Assembly (NCBI GenBank): GCA_963277665.1 | Contig: OY728128.1 | Span: forward strand, 1,866,336,988-1,866,400,987 | Direction: 5' to 3' | Length of the DNA stretch: 64,000 bases | Source of the DNA: Viscum album | Lineage: Eukaryota; Streptophyta; Magnoliopsida; Santalales; Viscaceae | Shown: positions 62,500-64,000 of the stretch, piece by piece | How the letters are laid out: the number at the start of each line of letters is the position of its first letter | Position numbering within the stretch: position 1 is the first letter of the stretch | Program-made: the position numbers and the translations under genes | The notes under the pieces: generated by a model | The model's database searches: none | The model's input: only the letters and a program-made list of their open reading frames with translations | Told to the model about the DNA's origin: nothing

Positions 62500-63300
62500 C
62501 CATTGAAATATGTGGCTTAGTGGTATTTTAATCCATACTTATAACAAGGGGTGTTTTCATATATAGGTATCACATGTTTGAAACAACCTTTTTTAGTCTT
62601 TCCTTTGTCCATTATTTCCTCTTTCTCTCACTTCTTCCCTTGTTTTCTCATAAATACACAAGATGAAGATAATTAATTTTCTACCTTGGAAGAACATTAT
62701 ACTACTTCTTCATAGGATGAGAAATTTGTGGAGACTAGTTCCTTTTAGAGGAATGGTTTTAAACCATCAAATAATCAATAAATATTTCTACTTTTATTAC
62801 CTATGTAGTCCATAACATGCCTTATCGGTATTGTAATGTTGGCTTCATACTTGTAAATATTTTCATTATCCATTTTTCTCAGATGTAATAATTGAATTTT
62901 CATATCCCCTTATTGTTTGTGAGGAACACATGTTTCTAGAAATATTTATTAAAATACCTCCATTAATTTTATTTTATTTTATTTCTACTTCTTTATGTTT
63001 TGTATTAGTGAATAACCGTAATCTGCATCACTTGAAAGACATTAAAATTCCATGACCATCGTCTTTATTTCGTTACTTCCGAAAGCGAGAAATATCTCCT
63101 CTATGGAACTTATTATCATCTCCGATAAAAATGGGTTTGTAGTCCCATTAAATGGTAAAGTTTGTTGTATCATAATGTGATTTTACACTTCCCCTCCATG
63201 TTTTGGATTAGGATGATCTATATTAGTAAGGTTATTATTCATAAACTGAGTCATCTGTTCCAGTATGTTTATATGTTTCTCAATTATTGTTGTAGGTCTA
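62500..63300 (-). pseudogene. Gag remnant of element E
   Basis: Broken minus-strand reading: MDNENIYKYEANIT, then FDGLKPFL and NFSSYEEVV with SSKVEN (about 62690-62930). These line up with IYEANFTRLARY, FFSGLKPCL, FSSYEEIV and IKVE of the TR-GAG Gag at 10189-11226. A damaged zinc knuckle (CYKYGLKYH) is near 62540. The N-terminal half cannot be read with confidence. Confidence 0.65.
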
Positions 63301-63888
63301 ATACCGACATCATTGTCATGCATAGGAGGAAATCTCTATATAGAATACATACATTGAGAGAGATTCCAATACATCATCTAAGTACCATTTATAAATAAAG
63401 GTATAAACTATAATTGGTTATGAATTGTAATGTATAATCTCACATAAACAAAATAGTTAACATAAATTTATGTTTTATGCCTAACTGATCTCATAATCAG
63501 AGAAATTGTTTATTAGGGTTTCATTTACTATTAAATACTTAAAAATTATTTATAAATAAAATGTTTCTTATCCTAAGCATATCCCTTAGGGGTGTCAAAC
63601 TTGGTGCACAGTAAGGACCATTTTCATTTACTACATTACCCTATGTTAGGACTGAGACACCTTGTTGGAGTTGTTACTCCTAGGTACATCTGTACTAGAA
63701 CCACATCCACTTGTATGATCTAGACAAGGATTTATTACTACAGAGATCCATATAATCACTACCTTTCCATTATTCTGTTAATTTTTTAATATGCTTATCC
63801 TCATATTCAATGTTAGGGATATGTTCCCTAATAAATTATTTTTTAATCCATTTTCCAAGGTTTCTACTATACTTCCTCAAATACGAAC
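63301..63888. other. Leader of element E with degenerate PBS
   Basis: A non-coding leader. At its right end (about 63867-63888) the minus strand reads TTCGTATTTGAGG, which can be seen as a mutated TTGGTATCAGAGG priming site next to the LTR end at 63889. Confidence 0.5.
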
Positions 63889-64000
63889 TGTAAAAACCTT
63901 GACCCCAGTTTCTCAGAGTTGGTTCCTTATATTATTAAATTTATATGTTAACAAGGACCTCACATTCCAAACGGAAAAATTGTTTAGTAATTTTGGAAAA
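63889..64000 (-). repeat. 5' LTR of element E, partial
   Basis: This begins (as LTR end) with TGTAAAAACC on the plus strand, continues past the window edge, and aligns with 55905-56020. Confidence 0.7.

Larger units (their letters stand above)
55905..64000 (-). mobile_element. Ty3/gypsy element E (5' LTR cut by the window edge)
   Basis: This is a minus-strand element with 3' LTR 55905-59064, a PPT, integrase, RNase H, RT and gag remnants, and the end of the 5' LTR from 63889 rightward. The two LTR pieces match (63900-64000 against 55915-56020, for example TTATTAAATT and CACATTCC blocks). It is heavily mutated. Its gag and LTR resemble those of TR-GAG copies A and B. Confidence 0.8.

Overview
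This window looks like a stretch of AT-rich, repeat-filled intergenic DNA from a flowering plant nuclear genome. The evidence is a dense, nested set of plant-type LTR retrotransposons with initiator-Met-tRNA primer-binding sites, a tRNA-like SINE present in two copies, traces of LINE and CACTA-type elements, long AT-rich decayed spacers, and no recognisable host gene. I identified everything by reading motifs and comparing segments within the window by eye. No database search was run.

Layout. (1) 1-17136: two copies of one family of gag-only retrotransposons with very long (about 4.1-4.2 kb) LTRs, matching the TR-GAG class (terminal-repeat retrotransposon with GAG domain). An older minus-strand copy enters from the left edge of the window. 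Its 5' LTR is split by a complete plus-strand copy at 5643-16756, flanked by the 5-bp target duplication TAATG/TAACG. Both copies carry the same antisense SINE downstream of gag. Every LTR carries three regularly built hairpins downstream of its TATA box. (2) 17137-19810: another decayed fragment of the same LTR family, then a long plus-strand remnant of a Ty3/gypsy chromovirus pol (RT, RNase H, integrase, tail). (3) 19811-40645: mostly decayed AT-rich DNA with an unassigned coding-like stretch (22080-23430), two possible CACTA transposon ends (26760 and 35853), a probable LINE ORF1 remnant on the minus strand, and a copia-type LTR-like segment rich in GCGCGAAA motifs. (4) 40646-51052: a complete but mutated minus-strand Ty3/gypsy element of the Tekay/Del type, 10.4 kb, with 2.2 kb LTRs, PPT, PBS, gag and pol remnants and a perfect ATTCA target duplication. 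(5) 51053-55904: decayed spacer. (6) 55905-64000: a second minus-strand Ty3/gypsy element with gag, RT, RNase H and integrase remnants, whose 5' LTR runs off the right edge.

How the parts relate. The TR-GAG copies make only a Gag-like protein and would need reverse transcriptase and integrase from another element. The gag and parts of the LTR of the element at 55905-64000 resemble those of TR-GAG, so a relative of that element is a plausible partner. By eye the plus-strand TR-GAG is the youngest insertion: its LTRs differ by about 4% over the first 410 bp, against about 15% over 170 bp for the element at 40651. The least explained feature is the set of three 45-46 bp hairpins per TR-GAG LTR: stem sequences differ between units, but pairing, the position of a bulge in two of the units, and a 22-nt apical segment are kept.
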